Source: JABDMH01 sp965223105
GTDB taxonomy: Bacteria; Bacteroidota; Bacteroidia; Chitinophagales; Saprospiraceae
DNA: 64,000 bases
NCBI GenBank assembly: GCA_965223105.1
Contig: OZ244987.1
Span: 4,650,001-4,714,000, forward strand
Direction of reading: 5' to 3'
A model generated the notes under the pieces. The model did not search any database, was not told where the DNA came from, and saw only the letters and a program-made list of their open reading frames with translations. Position numbers and translations under genes: made by a program. Below are positions 37,429 through 46,124 of this stretch, piece after piece (position 1 is the stretch's first letter; the number at the start of each line of letters is the position of its first letter).

Positions 37429-37513
37429 TGATCAAATAGCCTATTGTTGTTGCGGGTTGACAAATGAATTGGCTCTCAAAAACCTCGATTTGATAATCTA
37501 AAAGGAACCTTCT

Positions 37514-37969
37514 ATGAAGTTTGCATCGGAAAAAGCAAGAGAATTGGCTATGGCTGTTCAACAGATGATGGTCGTCATGAAGCAAGTCGATGAAACCTGT
37601 GCCCATTTGTTAGAGAATGTGTCAGTGAGAGAGCTGCATTTGATCTCCCATGTAGGAGATCATGGCAGTGTGATGATGACTGCGATAGCCGAATTTTTGG
37701 ACATTCCAATGAGCACAGCAACCAGTGTGGTCGATAAGATGGTGGAGCATCGCATTTTAAAGCGGGGGGAATCTCCTTCCGACCGCCGGAAGGTATTAAT
37801 TCAGCTGGATGAAGATGGACAGGCGGCCTTTGACCTTTTCCTAAAAATGCGGATTGAAATGTCAGATCGCATGCTGGCGATGTTGGAGGTTGACGAAGTG
37901 GAAGAATTCATCCGGATTGTTCAAAAGATTATCGAAGGGCTGAAGTCAACCTCTTTAAGTAAGGTCTAG
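37514..37969 (+). CDS. MarR-family transcriptional regulator
   Basis: A 151-residue winged-helix repressor, normal length for MarR. The DNA-binding domain covers about residues 40-105: HVGDHGSVMMTAIAEFLDIP, recognition helix STATSVVDKMVEH and wing RILKRGESPSDRRKVLIQLD. The DRR in the wing is the family hallmark. Flanking helices give the dimer. It is divergent from the exporter operon with a palindrome between them, so it most likely represses that operon and itself until a toxic or hydrophobic ligand binds. Confidence 0.9.
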   Translation: MKFASEKARELAMAVQQMMVVMKQVDETCAHLLENVSVRELHLISHVGDHGSVMMTAIAEFLDIPMSTATSVVDKMVEHRILKRGESPSDRRKVLIQLDEDGQAAFDLFLKMRIEMSDRMLAMLEVDEVEEFIRIVQKIIEGLKSTSLSKV

Positions 37970-38107
37970 TGAAAAGACTAGTTGATCAAGGGCGAAGACA
38001 CATGGAAATACTATGCCCGGAACACTTAAAATTTCTCTTTGGATACTGACTTATTGATCGAGGAGAACTCAAGTTTTCTTCCTAACTTAAGATCCCCTAA
38101 AAGATCA

Positions 38108-38968
38108 ATGATGTTAAATTTCTATAAGATTGTCAAAGACAACCTCAGTTTCAACCGGTTTCAATGTGATGAAACGGTCTGTCTGGAATATACCTGTCCT
38201 ATCGATGCGGAGGAAATTGGTATTTACTCTCGCAATGATTATGTCGTTCATGTATTGAGTGGTAAGAAGACTTACAAGACCGTGCACGGTGAATGGACCC
38301 TAACACCGGGCCAGACGCTCTACCTTAAAAAGGGTGCCGAGATCATCCATCAATATTTTGATGATGAATATTGCATGCTCGGTTTTTTCATTTCTGATCA
38401 GTTGATCCGGGAGACCATCGCTGATCTGCAAAGTAAGACCACCCTGCGAACTGCCGCAGATTCACTTGATCTGACGGCATTTGAAGTTCCGACTTCAGCC
38501 TTTCTGGAGGGCTATTTTCACTCGATGTTAAATTATTTCCGGGGCATTGATCGACCACCTGATCACATTCTCATGTTAAAGGTCAAGGAACTGCTGATCA
38601 CCTTGATCACCAGCGATCCAATGTTGACTGCCTATTTTAAGAGCGTAGGTGAAGGCGACAAACCCTCTCTTAGACAAGTCATGGAAAGAAATTTCTGTTT
38701 TAATCTTAAACTGGAACAGTTTGCTGACCTAACCCATCGGAGCCTTTCCACTTTTAAAAGGGATTTTCAGGAGACTTTTGGAGAATCTCCAGGCAGGTGG
38801 CTGTTGAAAAGACGCATTAAACATGCTGCACACCTCATCAAAAATACTGATTTGAGTTTTTCTCAAATCACCTTTGAGTCTGGTTTTGAAGATCTCTCAC
38901 ATTTTAGCCGTTCTTTTAAAAAGATTATCGGAAGTAGTCCATCAGATTATCGTAGAGCCCCAGCCTAA
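38108..38968 (+). CDS. AraC-family transcriptional regulator
   Basis: A 286-residue regulator. The N-terminal sensor (about 1-150; HVLSGKKTYKTVHGEWTLTP) is a cupin-like ExsA-type domain. The C-terminal part (about 185-286) has two helix-turn-helix motifs of AraC type: KLEQFADLTHRSLSTFKRDF with FGESPGRWLLKRR, and LSFSQITFESGFEDLSHFSR with FKKIIGSSPSDYR. I chose ATG 38108; an upstream TTG at 38039 would add 23 residues. It follows marR on the same strand by about 140 bases; its targets are unknown, perhaps the cysteine dioxygenase/DsrE genes downstream. Confidence 0.85.
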   Translation: MMLNFYKIVKDNLSFNRFQCDETVCLEYTCPIDAEEIGIYSRNDYVVHVLSGKKTYKTVHGEWTLTPGQTLYLKKGAEIIHQYFDDEYCMLGFFISDQLIRETIADLQSKTTLRTAADSLDLTAFEVPTSAFLEGYFHSMLNYFRGIDRPPDHILMLKVKELLITLITSDPMLTAYFKSVGEGDKPSLRQVMERNFCFNLKLEQFADLTHRSLSTFKRDFQETFGESPGRWLLKRRIKHAAHLIKNTDLSFSQITFESGFEDLSHFSRSFKKIIGSSPSDYRRAPA

Positions 38969-39279
38969 AGGATTGGTAAAACCAGAATAACAGGATAACC
39001 CCCAGCAAGAGTCCCAGAACTTCAGCTTGAGCCGAAAGATCTGATTTGAAAAACAACCGGGATTGCCGAGCCTGGCTCACTGGCAGATGGGGGCTAGGCA
39101 ATCCCTACTATTTCCAAGAATAAACGGACATCTCCTACATTGAATAGGTGCGCTCAAAAATCCGGCTAAAGTAAAACTGGGCTTACCGACCCTAATTTAA
39201 TTTGATCTTTTCAGTCAAATCAATGAACCGATAAGCAAAATGGCGTGCACATAGAATGCTGTCCTTTACAGTATCAAAA
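38969..39279. other. Intergenic, nothing firm seen
   Basis: About 310 bases between the AraC gene and the cysteine dioxygenase gene. I see no gene, no strong hairpin and no confident promoter, though a promoter for the dioxygenase must lie here or in the AraC 3' end. Confidence 0.4.
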
Positions 39280-39927
39280 ATGACAGACATTATGTACACT
39301 TCAATCAACAGCACCAAAGAAGATTGCTCCCCATGTTCTATCGGGCCATCGCAAGTTTCTTTTACCAATCGGTCAGCATTTCAGCCTGAGGCTCATTGGA
39401 TCACTGATATAGAACCCATTCGGGCCATCTTCGATGATGAACTGATGACCGCAGAAGCAGCGAAAGAAATTTCGACCCAAAGCATTCCCGACATGAGGCC
39501 TATTTGCCGGGCACTATACGGCACCTTTCTAGATGGAATGGGTCCTTTCTCAGCCCTGCAATTCGTACCAGTCTTTAAAAAACTTGACGGTATGAATCAC
39601 ACTGGTGTACAACAATTGTTAGATCATCCGAAAACTAATCATGTCCTGGTTAAAAATGAATTTTTAAAAGTCGTCCTGATTCATTGGAAACCTGGATCCA
39701 CTTCCAAAATACATGGTCATCCCTCTGGTGGATGTGTATTCAAAGTTCTGGCAGGTAAGCTGGAAGAAAAACGATTCAGTCCGGATAGCTTACAAACACA
39801 CCTGGCCACCAGTGAAGTACATACGGGCAGCATAGCATATATCGATGATGATCTGGCCTACCATGCCGTTGGCAATCCATTTAATGAATCAGCTATCAGT
39901 ATTCACGCTTATACACCAGGTCAATAG
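39280..39927 (+). CDS. Cysteine dioxygenase-type cupin protein
   Basis: Cytoplasmic iron-dependent thiol dioxygenase (about 215 residues). The cupin core is visible: KIHGHPSGGCVFKVLAGKLE carries the first two Fe-binding His (HGH) and the conserved Cys, and YHAVGNPF carries the third His; SIHAYTPG closes the barrel. The family oxidises cysteine to cysteine sulfinate. Possible starts are 39256, 39280 (MTDIM, after CAAAA) and 39292; I chose 39280. It is followed by two DsrE-type genes, so a role in sulphur amino acid or reduced-sulphur handling fits. Confidence 0.8.
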   Translation: MTDIMYTSINSTKEDCSPCSIGPSQVSFTNRSAFQPEAHWITDIEPIRAIFDDELMTAEAAKEISTQSIPDMRPICRALYGTFLDGMGPFSALQFVPVFKKLDGMNHTGVQQLLDHPKTNHVLVKNEFLKVVLIHWKPGSTSKIHGHPSGGCVFKVLAGKLEEKRFSPDSLQTHLATSEVHTGSIAYIDDDLAYHAVGNPFNESAISIHAYTPGQ

Positions 39928-39976
39928 GTATTCAATCAAAAATATATTGATTAATCGATAAGTAAAAAATAATAAA

Positions 39977-40156
39977 ATGGAAAATCAAAAGCAATCATTT
40001 ATCGTCATCACTCGAGGTCCTGAGCAGGTTTGGTCTACTGTAATATGGAACCTCGCCCAAGAGAGAAGGAATTCGCTGGAAAGCCTGATTGCACTCTTAA
40101 AAAACTCCATCCAGGATTGGACGGTACCCCTTTATTCAGATGTTGGATCGAATTAG
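39977..40156 (+). pseudogene. Truncated DsrE-family paralogue (59 residues)
   Basis: A short frame from ATG 39977 to TAG 40156. Its product (MENQKQSFIVITRGPEQ...) aligns without gaps to the first 57 residues of the DsrE protein encoded at 40261 (MENKKQVVIIITRGLDD...), including W-x-x-A and the later DW. It stops before the half that carries the conserved cysteines. It is a diverged, truncated duplicate; it may be non-functional or encode a small partner. Confidence 0.6.
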
Positions 40157-40260
40157 AATCACCAACCAATCTATTTCAGTAGATACTACACGATAGGTTT
40201 TCGGGTAGGCATGCAAAGCAAAATCTTCATTCATTAATAATTAATAAAAACAACAAGACA

Positions 40261-40629
40261 ATGGAAAACAAAAAGCAAGTAGTCATCATCATCACCAGAG
40301 GTCTAGACGATGAAAGGGCATCGGTAGCCTGGAGCATTGCCAAGGCGGGAATCAATTCTGGAATAAATGTCACTGTTTTTCTCGCCAGCTCTGGAGTGGA
40401 CTGGGCCAGGAAGAAAGCTGCAGATAAGGTACGTTTGAATCCTGATGATCCTACATTGGGTGAAATGATGCAAGACTTCATGGCTGGTGGCAAAAAGATC
40501 TATGTATGTCCACCTTGCGCCAGTATGCGTGGATATGAACAAAAAGATCTCATTCAAGGTGCAGAAATTGTCGGGCCAAATGCCATCTATGACCCAGTCC
40601 TAGGGGGTGCAGCCACACTCACGTTTTGA
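40261..40629 (+). CDS. DsrE/DsrF-like sulfur-relay family protein
   Basis: A 122-residue cytosolic protein of the DsrE fold: start strand VVIIITRGLDDERASVAWSI, then INVTVFLASSGVDWARK, then GKKIYVCPPCASMRGYEQKD with two cysteines, and VGPNAIYDPVLGG. Members of this family carry or transfer sulfur, or are general stress-related proteins. It stands 333 bases after the cysteine dioxygenase gene, with a truncated paralogue in between. A good terminator follows. Confidence 0.8.
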   Translation: MENKKQVVIIITRGLDDERASVAWSIAKAGINSGINVTVFLASSGVDWARKKAADKVRLNPDDPTLGEMMQDFMAGGKKIYVCPPCASMRGYEQKDLIQGAEIVGPNAIYDPVLGGAATLTF

Positions 40630-40664
40630 AAGAATAAATCCATTGCAGAATGCCAAACGAAGAG

Positions 40665-40694
40665 ATGGACCAGTCATAATGATTGGTCCATTTT
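40665..40694 (+). terminator. Rho-independent terminator after DsrE gene
   Basis: ATGGACCAGTCAT (40665-40677) pairs with ATGATTGGTCCAT (40679-40691) over 13 positions with one G-U, and TTTT follows immediately (ending about 40694). This closes the DsrE transcript. Confidence 0.7.
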
Positions 40695-41032
40695 ATATTT
40701 GACAGCCGGGATTCTGCTGCTCGAACTTAGGAGCGGTCTGTTTGCAATTCCGGATCTTGTCTTGGAAAACAAATTAAAAAGCAATTGTTTACTAAATTCT
40801 ATGTTTCCTAAGTATTTGCTTTTCCTGAGCCCAATCAACCTCTCAACCTTTAATTTTGGATACCCCCTCTAAGCTGCTACATTCTCAAGATTTTTTCTTT
40901 AAGCCAGCAAGGACACTAAATTGGGAGCAAGAACAAACGCAGACTTTTCATCTTGAGTAGTAATCCAGACTACATTCGAGCACCTGGGATTTCTCCCCTT
41001 TTTACCTTACATTGAAGCTGAAATTTATCCTG
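40695..41032. other. Intergenic, nothing firm seen
   Basis: About 340 bases between the terminator and the secreted protein gene. I see no gene or strong structure; it must contain the promoter of the following gene. Confidence 0.4.
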
Positions 41033-42286
41033 ATGTCCAATATTCGTCTCTGCTTAGCACTCGGTGTGATCTCTAGCTCCCTGGCCTTGTCAGGACAGCC
41101 TTCTGCTAGGCTTGATTCCATTGTCCGGTTTGACTTCTTTAATGGCGACAGTTCTCGGTCACAGAAAACCATCTTTCTCTACGATCAACAACATCGATTG
41201 GTGGAAGAAGTGGTTCAAAGCTGGTCAAATATTCGAGATCGCTGGGAAAACTTTGAAAGGACGACCACAGGCTACAATCAAAACCAGCCAGACACGGTAA
41301 CCCAATGGACTCATGTAGTAAACCTCTGGGTGCCAGAAAGCAGGAACATCGTACGAAAGGATGGAAAGCAAAGCTGTTTGTTGTCACAAACCTATGATAC
41401 GGTACCGGGCCAATGGATCAACCAGGATCGAGTCTGTGAACATATTACCCCAACTGGTCAAGCCATTCTGCATAACTCCTGGTCTACTGATCTGTCCCGT
41501 TGGGTACCGAGTGATTCTACCAGTATTATCCTTGATTCCATGGGGCGAAGAATGATTGATACCACTTACGGATGGGTCCCTTTCATCAATATTTATACCG
41601 TAGTTGGCCTGGTCGATTATGTATATGATTCTGTGGGATTATTGTCGACCACAACCAGAGCAGATTACGATCAAGAAAGTCAATCCTTCGTACCTACTTC
41701 GCGAGACTCATTTGCATATGATGGCGATGGTTTCCAGATACTTTCTCAATTTGACATTTGGCAAAGAAATCTGCAGCGCTGGTCCACCTCTTTGGTAGTG
41801 GAACGGACATCAGATGAAGATGGATTACTCCATGAAAGTCGAATTTTCTTTGCCAATTTCATCAGTGGAGCATTAGAGCCGACCTCGAGATTGGTTACCA
41901 CCTACGTCAATGACGAAATGATCAGCGAGCAGGAACCATTTATTTTTAGTGTCAAGAATTTTACCTATCAACTGGGAATAGAGGTACCTGATTGGATTAA
42001 CCTTTACCATTATTCCAGCCCAATTACCTCTTCACCATCTCAAATATCTTCAGCCCTCTTAACCCTTTTCCCCAATCCCGTTGTAGATCAAGTTTTCATT
42101 TCATCACCTGAGGAGGAACTCTACTTCAAATGGTTTTCTACCTCAGGGCAATTAATTACCCTAGGTAAAGTGTCAGGTTCTAAAATCGCCGTGCCAAAAT
42201 TCTTTGCACAACCTATGGCATTGTTGACGATTTACAACAATTCCCACCAACTTCTGCATACTGAAATTATGGTGTTGGAACAATAG
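41033..42286 (+). CDS. Secreted YD-like repeat protein with T9SS sorting domain
   Basis: A 417-residue secreted protein. I chose ATG 41033 (MSNIRLCLALGVISSSLALS is a signal peptide); a TTG at 41012 would add seven residues. Residues about 25-330 contain irregular repeats of the kind LYDQQHRLVEEVVQSWSNIRDRWEN, LDSMGRRMIDTT, YVYDSVGLLSTTTR and AYDGDGFQILSQFD, resembling YD-type wall repeats. The C-terminal 80 residues form a type IX sorting domain (LFPNPVVDQVFISS, KWFSTSGQLITLG, QPMALLTIYNNS). It would pass the outer membrane through the type IX system; function is unknown. Confidence 0.7.
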   Translation: MSNIRLCLALGVISSSLALSGQPSARLDSIVRFDFFNGDSSRSQKTIFLYDQQHRLVEEVVQSWSNIRDRWENFERTTTGYNQNQPDTVTQWTHVVNLWVPESRNIVRKDGKQSCLLSQTYDTVPGQWINQDRVCEHITPTGQAILHNSWSTDLSRWVPSDSTSIILDSMGRRMIDTTYGWVPFINIYTVVGLVDYVYDSVGLLSTTTRADYDQESQSFVPTSRDSFAYDGDGFQILSQFDIWQRNLQRWSTSLVVERTSDEDGLLHESRIFFANFISGALEPTSRLVTTYVNDEMISEQEPFIFSVKNFTYQLGIEVPDWINLYHYSSPITSSPSQISSALLTLFPNPVVDQVFISSPEEELYFKWFSTSGQLITLGKVSGSKIAVPKFFAQPMALLTIYNNSHQLLHTEIMVLEQ

Positions 42287-42427
42287 GTAATTCGATACGA
42301 ACTTTTCGTTAAACTATTCTGAAATGGTCGTCGTTTATTGCCTAATTCGGGCTCCAGGATCCCCCTGGTTGCAATTGGATCTTGTGGGTTGTATCTTGGA
42401 TTTCCGACAGTAAAAAAAGGCAGGTTA

Positions 42428-42453
42428 CCTCTCTGGTTGAGATGCCAGAGAGG
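42428..42453. other. Perfect 9-bp hairpin between convergent genes
   Basis: CCTCTCTGG (42428-42436) and CCAGAGAGG (42445-42453) with an 8-base loop. It lies between the convergent ends of the secreted-protein gene and the next gene. A bidirectional terminator is possible, but no T-run follows on either side. Confidence 0.4.
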
Positions 42454-42486
42454 CCACCCGCCATACCAGATGTTGGTTTTCTGGGA

Positions 42487-42972
42487 TTATTTCATCGTCC
42501 AGCTTCCCTCATATGAGATTGTCAAAGAACCATCAGCAGGTGAAGCTGCAAGAGGAGTAGTTGTACCTCCTCCAGTCATCCCTTCATATTTACCTGTTCC
42601 ACCGGTAATTTTCCAGGTGTTTTCCTTCGCAACCTCATTGTGGTAACTTAAAAACCAGACATCTCCATCAGCATCTATCATACTGCAAGACCCACGGGAC
42701 AAGACCGGTTCTCCATTTTCAGTCAGGATATTGGTACCGCTGCAAGTCTGGGTAGCAAGGTGCCAGGGCAGGTCCGTATCGTCGGAAACAATTGTACCTC
42801 GATTTACCACATTCTGGATGATTTGACCTTCCTTTCCTTGGGTTTCTGTTGAGAAAAGTTGGTGATAACTTACGTGCCCGGTACCCTTGGATGACTGTCC
42901 ACTGAGGGAGGGCAAGAAACTCCATAAAAAAATTACTACCGTCAAATTGATGAAATAGCTGGGTGCTTTCAT
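42487..42972 (-). CDS. Small secreted protein, allene-oxide-cyclase-like barrel
   Basis: A 161-residue exported protein with signal peptide (FINLTVVIFLWSFLPSLSGQ). The mature part is a short beta-rich domain with alternating strands, ending TWKITGGTGKYEGMTGGGTT and LTISYEGSWTMK. This end pattern (GGTGKYxGxxGxG, EGxW) is common in AOC-like and DUF3224-like small barrels, which may bind lipophilic ligands. It is monocistronic and convergent with the preceding gene. Function is unknown. Confidence 0.6.
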   Translation of the reverse strand: MKAPSYFINLTVVIFLWSFLPSLSGQSSKGTGHVSYHQLFSTETQGKEGQIIQNVVNRGTIVSDDTDLPWHLATQTCSGTNILTENGEPVLSRGSCSMIDADGDVWFLSYHNEVAKENTWKITGGTGKYEGMTGGGTTTPLAASPADGSLTISYEGSWTMK

Positions 42973-43136
42973 ATCATATCATTTGAAGAATACCTAAAAA
43001 CAATAACAGGCATAATATACAATGTCTAAGCCCATCTTCGTACATGACATTTCCCGGCATTACAGATTGATTTCCCGAAGTATAGAGTTGGCTTCCCAAT
43101 GGTTTGAGCCGTTTAAGTGTCAGCAAGTCTGCCGTG

Positions 43137-43871
43137 CTAAATGAATGGAATTCTGCGCAAAAATTCTTCTCGGTGGGATCTACTTATCGGTATCGCCTTA
43201 TCGGCTATTACCACATGTCCCTCTCCTACTTTATCGATTTGCAGAAGATTGATTACAAAAGATCGATGTATTCGCAAAAAATGCTTGGGAGGTAATTTGT
43301 CTTCCAGACTCTTTAAGGGAACGGAAAGAAGATATTCTGTATCGGCAGTGTAAATCTTGCAATAGCTCCGATCAGCTTCTAAGTAAAAAATATCACTCAA
43401 TATGATCTTAACCATAGCATCCTTATGACGCACGAAAATTCGATCGCTAAGTAGGAAGGGCTGGTGGTCCTGATCCTTGCTATCAGTCGCCACTTCAACC
43501 ATTCGATTGGCCACCAGCTCAACCGCACGTTGGAGATCCAACTTTTTAAATGGTTTAGAAATGAAAGCTTGGGGCTTGGTGGACTTTGCCCGGTTAAAAT
43601 TATCATCGTCGGCATTTGCAGTAACATAGATGATCGGGATATCCTGCTCCTTTTGAATTTCCCTGGCTGTCTGCACGCCATCCCACTTGCCTTTTAGATT
43701 GATATCGAGGAGGAGGATATCAGGGGCGGATTCCCTGCACTGCATTAGAGCATCCTCTCCTCTCGGCAGTATACCCATCACCTCATACCCCATTTTGGTA
43801 AGTTGCAATGAAATCTTTGCCGCAATCAGCATTTCGTCCTCGACGATCAATATTCTAATCGGTGCCGGCAT
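43137..43871 (-). CDS. LytTR response regulator
   Basis: A 244-residue regulator: receiver domain (1-120; phospho-acceptor Asp56 in LLLDINLKG, Thr in VTAN, Lys in ISKPFK) and a C-terminal LytTR DNA-binding domain (about 140-244; FVRHKDAMVKIILSDIFYLE, LPPKHFLRIHRSFVINLLQI). It starts two bases after the stop of the sensor kinase gene, so the two form a two-component pair. LytTR regulators bind direct repeats upstream of their targets. Confidence 0.9.
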   Translation of the reverse strand: MPAPIRILIVEDEMLIAAKISLQLTKMGYEVMGILPRGEDALMQCRESAPDILLLDINLKGKWDGVQTAREIQKEQDIPIIYVTANADDDNFNRAKSTKPQAFISKPFKKLDLQRAVELVANRMVEVATDSKDQDHQPFLLSDRIFVRHKDAMVKIILSDIFYLEADRSYCKIYTADTEYLLSVPLKSLEDKLPPKHFLRIHRSFVINLLQIDKVGEGHVVIADKAIPISRSHREEFLRRIPFI

Positions 43872-43873
43872 CT

Positions 43874-46015
43874 CTACATATCTCTTGATCGAAAATAAAA
43901 CGTCACTGTAGTACCCTCTTCATTCCTTTCCTCCTTCACCCCATTGAGCTGTTTGGTAAGTAATTCAACGAGCTGAGATCCAAAACCAGTGCCTTGAGGA
44001 GCGGATCCAGCTGATTTTCCAATCCCATCATCTTTAACTTGCAGATACAGGCCACCCTTATCTTTCTTCAATGAAATCAAGATATTTCCCCTTCCACCGT
44101 TGGGAAACGCATATTTCAAGGCATTAGTCAGCAATTCGTTGACGATCAGTCCAACCGGTACTGCCGTATCAACATCGAGCTCCAGCTCCGGCATATCATA
44201 AGAGATTTCCACTTTTTCCTGTGCCTGAAAAGAATCCACAACACTTTCACCCAAATTGATGAAGTAATCTCGCATCTCAATTGAAGCTAGATTCTTTCCC
44301 TGATACAGCTTCTGATGAATAATACCCATCGACTGCACCCGGTTTTGGCTGGCCAGCATCATATCTTGCATATTGACGTCTTCGATTTGAGCCGATTGCA
44401 ATTCTAACAGGCTAGAGACCACCTCCAGGTTGTTCTTCACACGATGATGAATTTCCTTCAATAACAATTCATTCTCGGCATTACGCTTATCCAATTCAGC
44501 ATTCTTTTTTTCTAAATCGCTATTCAGAATCTCTAATTTTCTATTCAATCTCTTCTTGTTCACAAAACTGCGTACAATGACAATGAGGATACCCAACAAG
44601 AGAATAACAAAGCCTGTAGACAACCATTGCACTCGTTTCTGTTGGGCCAATCGGTTTACTTGCGATGCAATAATCGATTCTTTCTGTTCTACCTCAAACT
44701 CAGTTTGGAGTTGAGCAATTCTCCGGTCTGCCTCTGCTGTAAACACATTGTCTTTAAAGTGCTCATATTTAGTATAGGCCAGGTATGCTTCCTGAAAATT
44801 TCCCAATGCCGCCTGAGCCCTGCTTAATTCCCGGTAGGCAAGTTGAAGGAAAAAATCATCACCGAACTGATCGGTTGCAATCCTCAAGCACTTTTCAATA
44901 CTAGAAATAGCTTCTACCGGCTGATTGTTCAGATTTTGCAGTCTACCAATCGATAGCCAGGAACGCATCAATAAGAAATTGTTGTCCAGCAACTCGGCAT
45001 ATTTGACAGCTTCTCTACCGGCAGTTTCTGCTTTATCAAACTCCTTGATTTCAGTGTATAGATCGACGAGGGAGATGTAAGTATCACTCAAATTGTTATC
45101 AAACCCGTATCGTTCTGAGATGATATTAGATGCCCGGAAGAATTGAAGTGCCTGATCGTAGACTTTTTTGGACAGGTAGAGGTTGCCCACCACATAGAGC
45201 GTAAAGCTGAAATCCAAATCGTCGATGCCACGCTTGTCAAAGAGTTTCACCGATCTTAAGCCATGCTCCAATCCCTGATCAAACTTAGATTGCTTCCAAA
45301 ACAGGTTGGCCAGGTCACTATATGCCAGTGCTCGTGCTTTTAAATCATTCAACGAGTCACCTAGGTGCAGGGATTTTAAGGCATAATCTGCTGCATTATC
45401 CAGCAGACCCCGGCGTTCCATGACATACCCCATCTGGGTATAAAGAAAGGCTAAGTCAGAGACGGTCACTTTTTCTTCTGCTTGTGACAATACCAGCTCC
45501 GCACTGTCCAATTTTTCATCGCGTAGTAGGATCGCACCCTGGGTGATCTGTAATCTTCCCTCCAATAACGTATTTCCAGATGAAGCGGCCCGTTTAAGTC
45601 CACTCTCCGCCCACGCTGTGGCTCGATCTAAATTACGGGTATGCCAGTAGTAGGCTAAGTCATTGATGACTGTCAGGTACAATGAATCATCAAGCAGGTC
45701 TAACCCCTGCTGAAGCTGGAATAAATAGCTGGTATCAAAATCATCAGTGACCACAAACACCGGCCGATAATTACAGACCTGGTCACAAGAAATCAGCGGT
45801 GTAGAGGCATCAATCGTGGGATGGCCAGTCATACAAAAAATGGCCAAATACCCCCAAGTGCTGCCAGTCGACAGGACAAATCCAAGGGCGGATTGGGCGC
45901 ACCTGCATCTTAAGGCGGCCGAATAGATTTGAGTGATTTTATTCAACACTGGTATACTGGACCACACTAGAACTTTATTAAAAATTCCAGCATGATGCCT
46001 GCTCAAAGATAGCAA
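43874..46015 (-). CDS. TPR-containing sensor histidine kinase (HisKA_2 type)
   Basis: A large sensor (up to 713 residues). Residues about 100-440 are tetratricopeptide repeats (LAYSDLANLFWKQSKFDQGLEHGLRS is one), then a coiled coil, one membrane helix (LSTGFVILLLGILIVIVRSF), a second coiled coil and a kinase of the HisKA_2 group (EIHHRVKNNLEVVSSLLELQ; HATPase N-box VNELLTNALKYAFP, G1 VKDDGIGK, G2 GTGFGSQLVELL). The open frame begins at TTG 46015; a hydrophobic stretch at about 43-62 may be the signal peptide, and ATG 45832 is the alternative. It is co-transcribed with the LytTR regulator. Confidence 0.85.
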   Translation of the reverse strand: MLSLSRHHAGIFNKVLVWSSIPVLNKITQIYSAALRCRCAQSALGFVLSTGSTWGYLAIFCMTGHPTIDASTPLISCDQVCNYRPVFVVTDDFDTSYLFQLQQGLDLLDDSLYLTVINDLAYYWHTRNLDRATAWAESGLKRAASSGNTLLEGRLQITQGAILLRDEKLDSAELVLSQAEEKVTVSDLAFLYTQMGYVMERRGLLDNAADYALKSLHLGDSLNDLKARALAYSDLANLFWKQSKFDQGLEHGLRSVKLFDKRGIDDLDFSFTLYVVGNLYLSKKVYDQALQFFRASNIISERYGFDNNLSDTYISLVDLYTEIKEFDKAETAGREAVKYAELLDNNFLLMRSWLSIGRLQNLNNQPVEAISSIEKCLRIATDQFGDDFFLQLAYRELSRAQAALGNFQEAYLAYTKYEHFKDNVFTAEADRRIAQLQTEFEVEQKESIIASQVNRLAQQKRVQWLSTGFVILLLGILIVIVRSFVNKKRLNRKLEILNSDLEKKNAELDKRNAENELLLKEIHHRVKNNLEVVSSLLELQSAQIEDVNMQDMMLASQNRVQSMGIIHQKLYQGKNLASIEMRDYFINLGESVVDSFQAQEKVEISYDMPELELDVDTAVPVGLIVNELLTNALKYAFPNGGRGNILISLKKDKGGLYLQVKDDGIGKSAGSAPQGTGFGSQLVELLTKQLNGVKEERNEEGTTVTFYFRSRDM

Positions 46016-46124
46016 AGGCGAAAGACATCAATGATCAGATTTCGATCCTAGTCAAGGTGATCCTCGCAATAGATCTCATCAGAGAGAGAGAGGAGAAATC
46101 AGGTCAAGCAGATACTGACAGGCA

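Noticed and set aside
41033..42286. Rhs/YD toxin
   Set aside because: The repeats are irregular and short, and the C-terminus is a type IX sorting domain, not a toxin tip.
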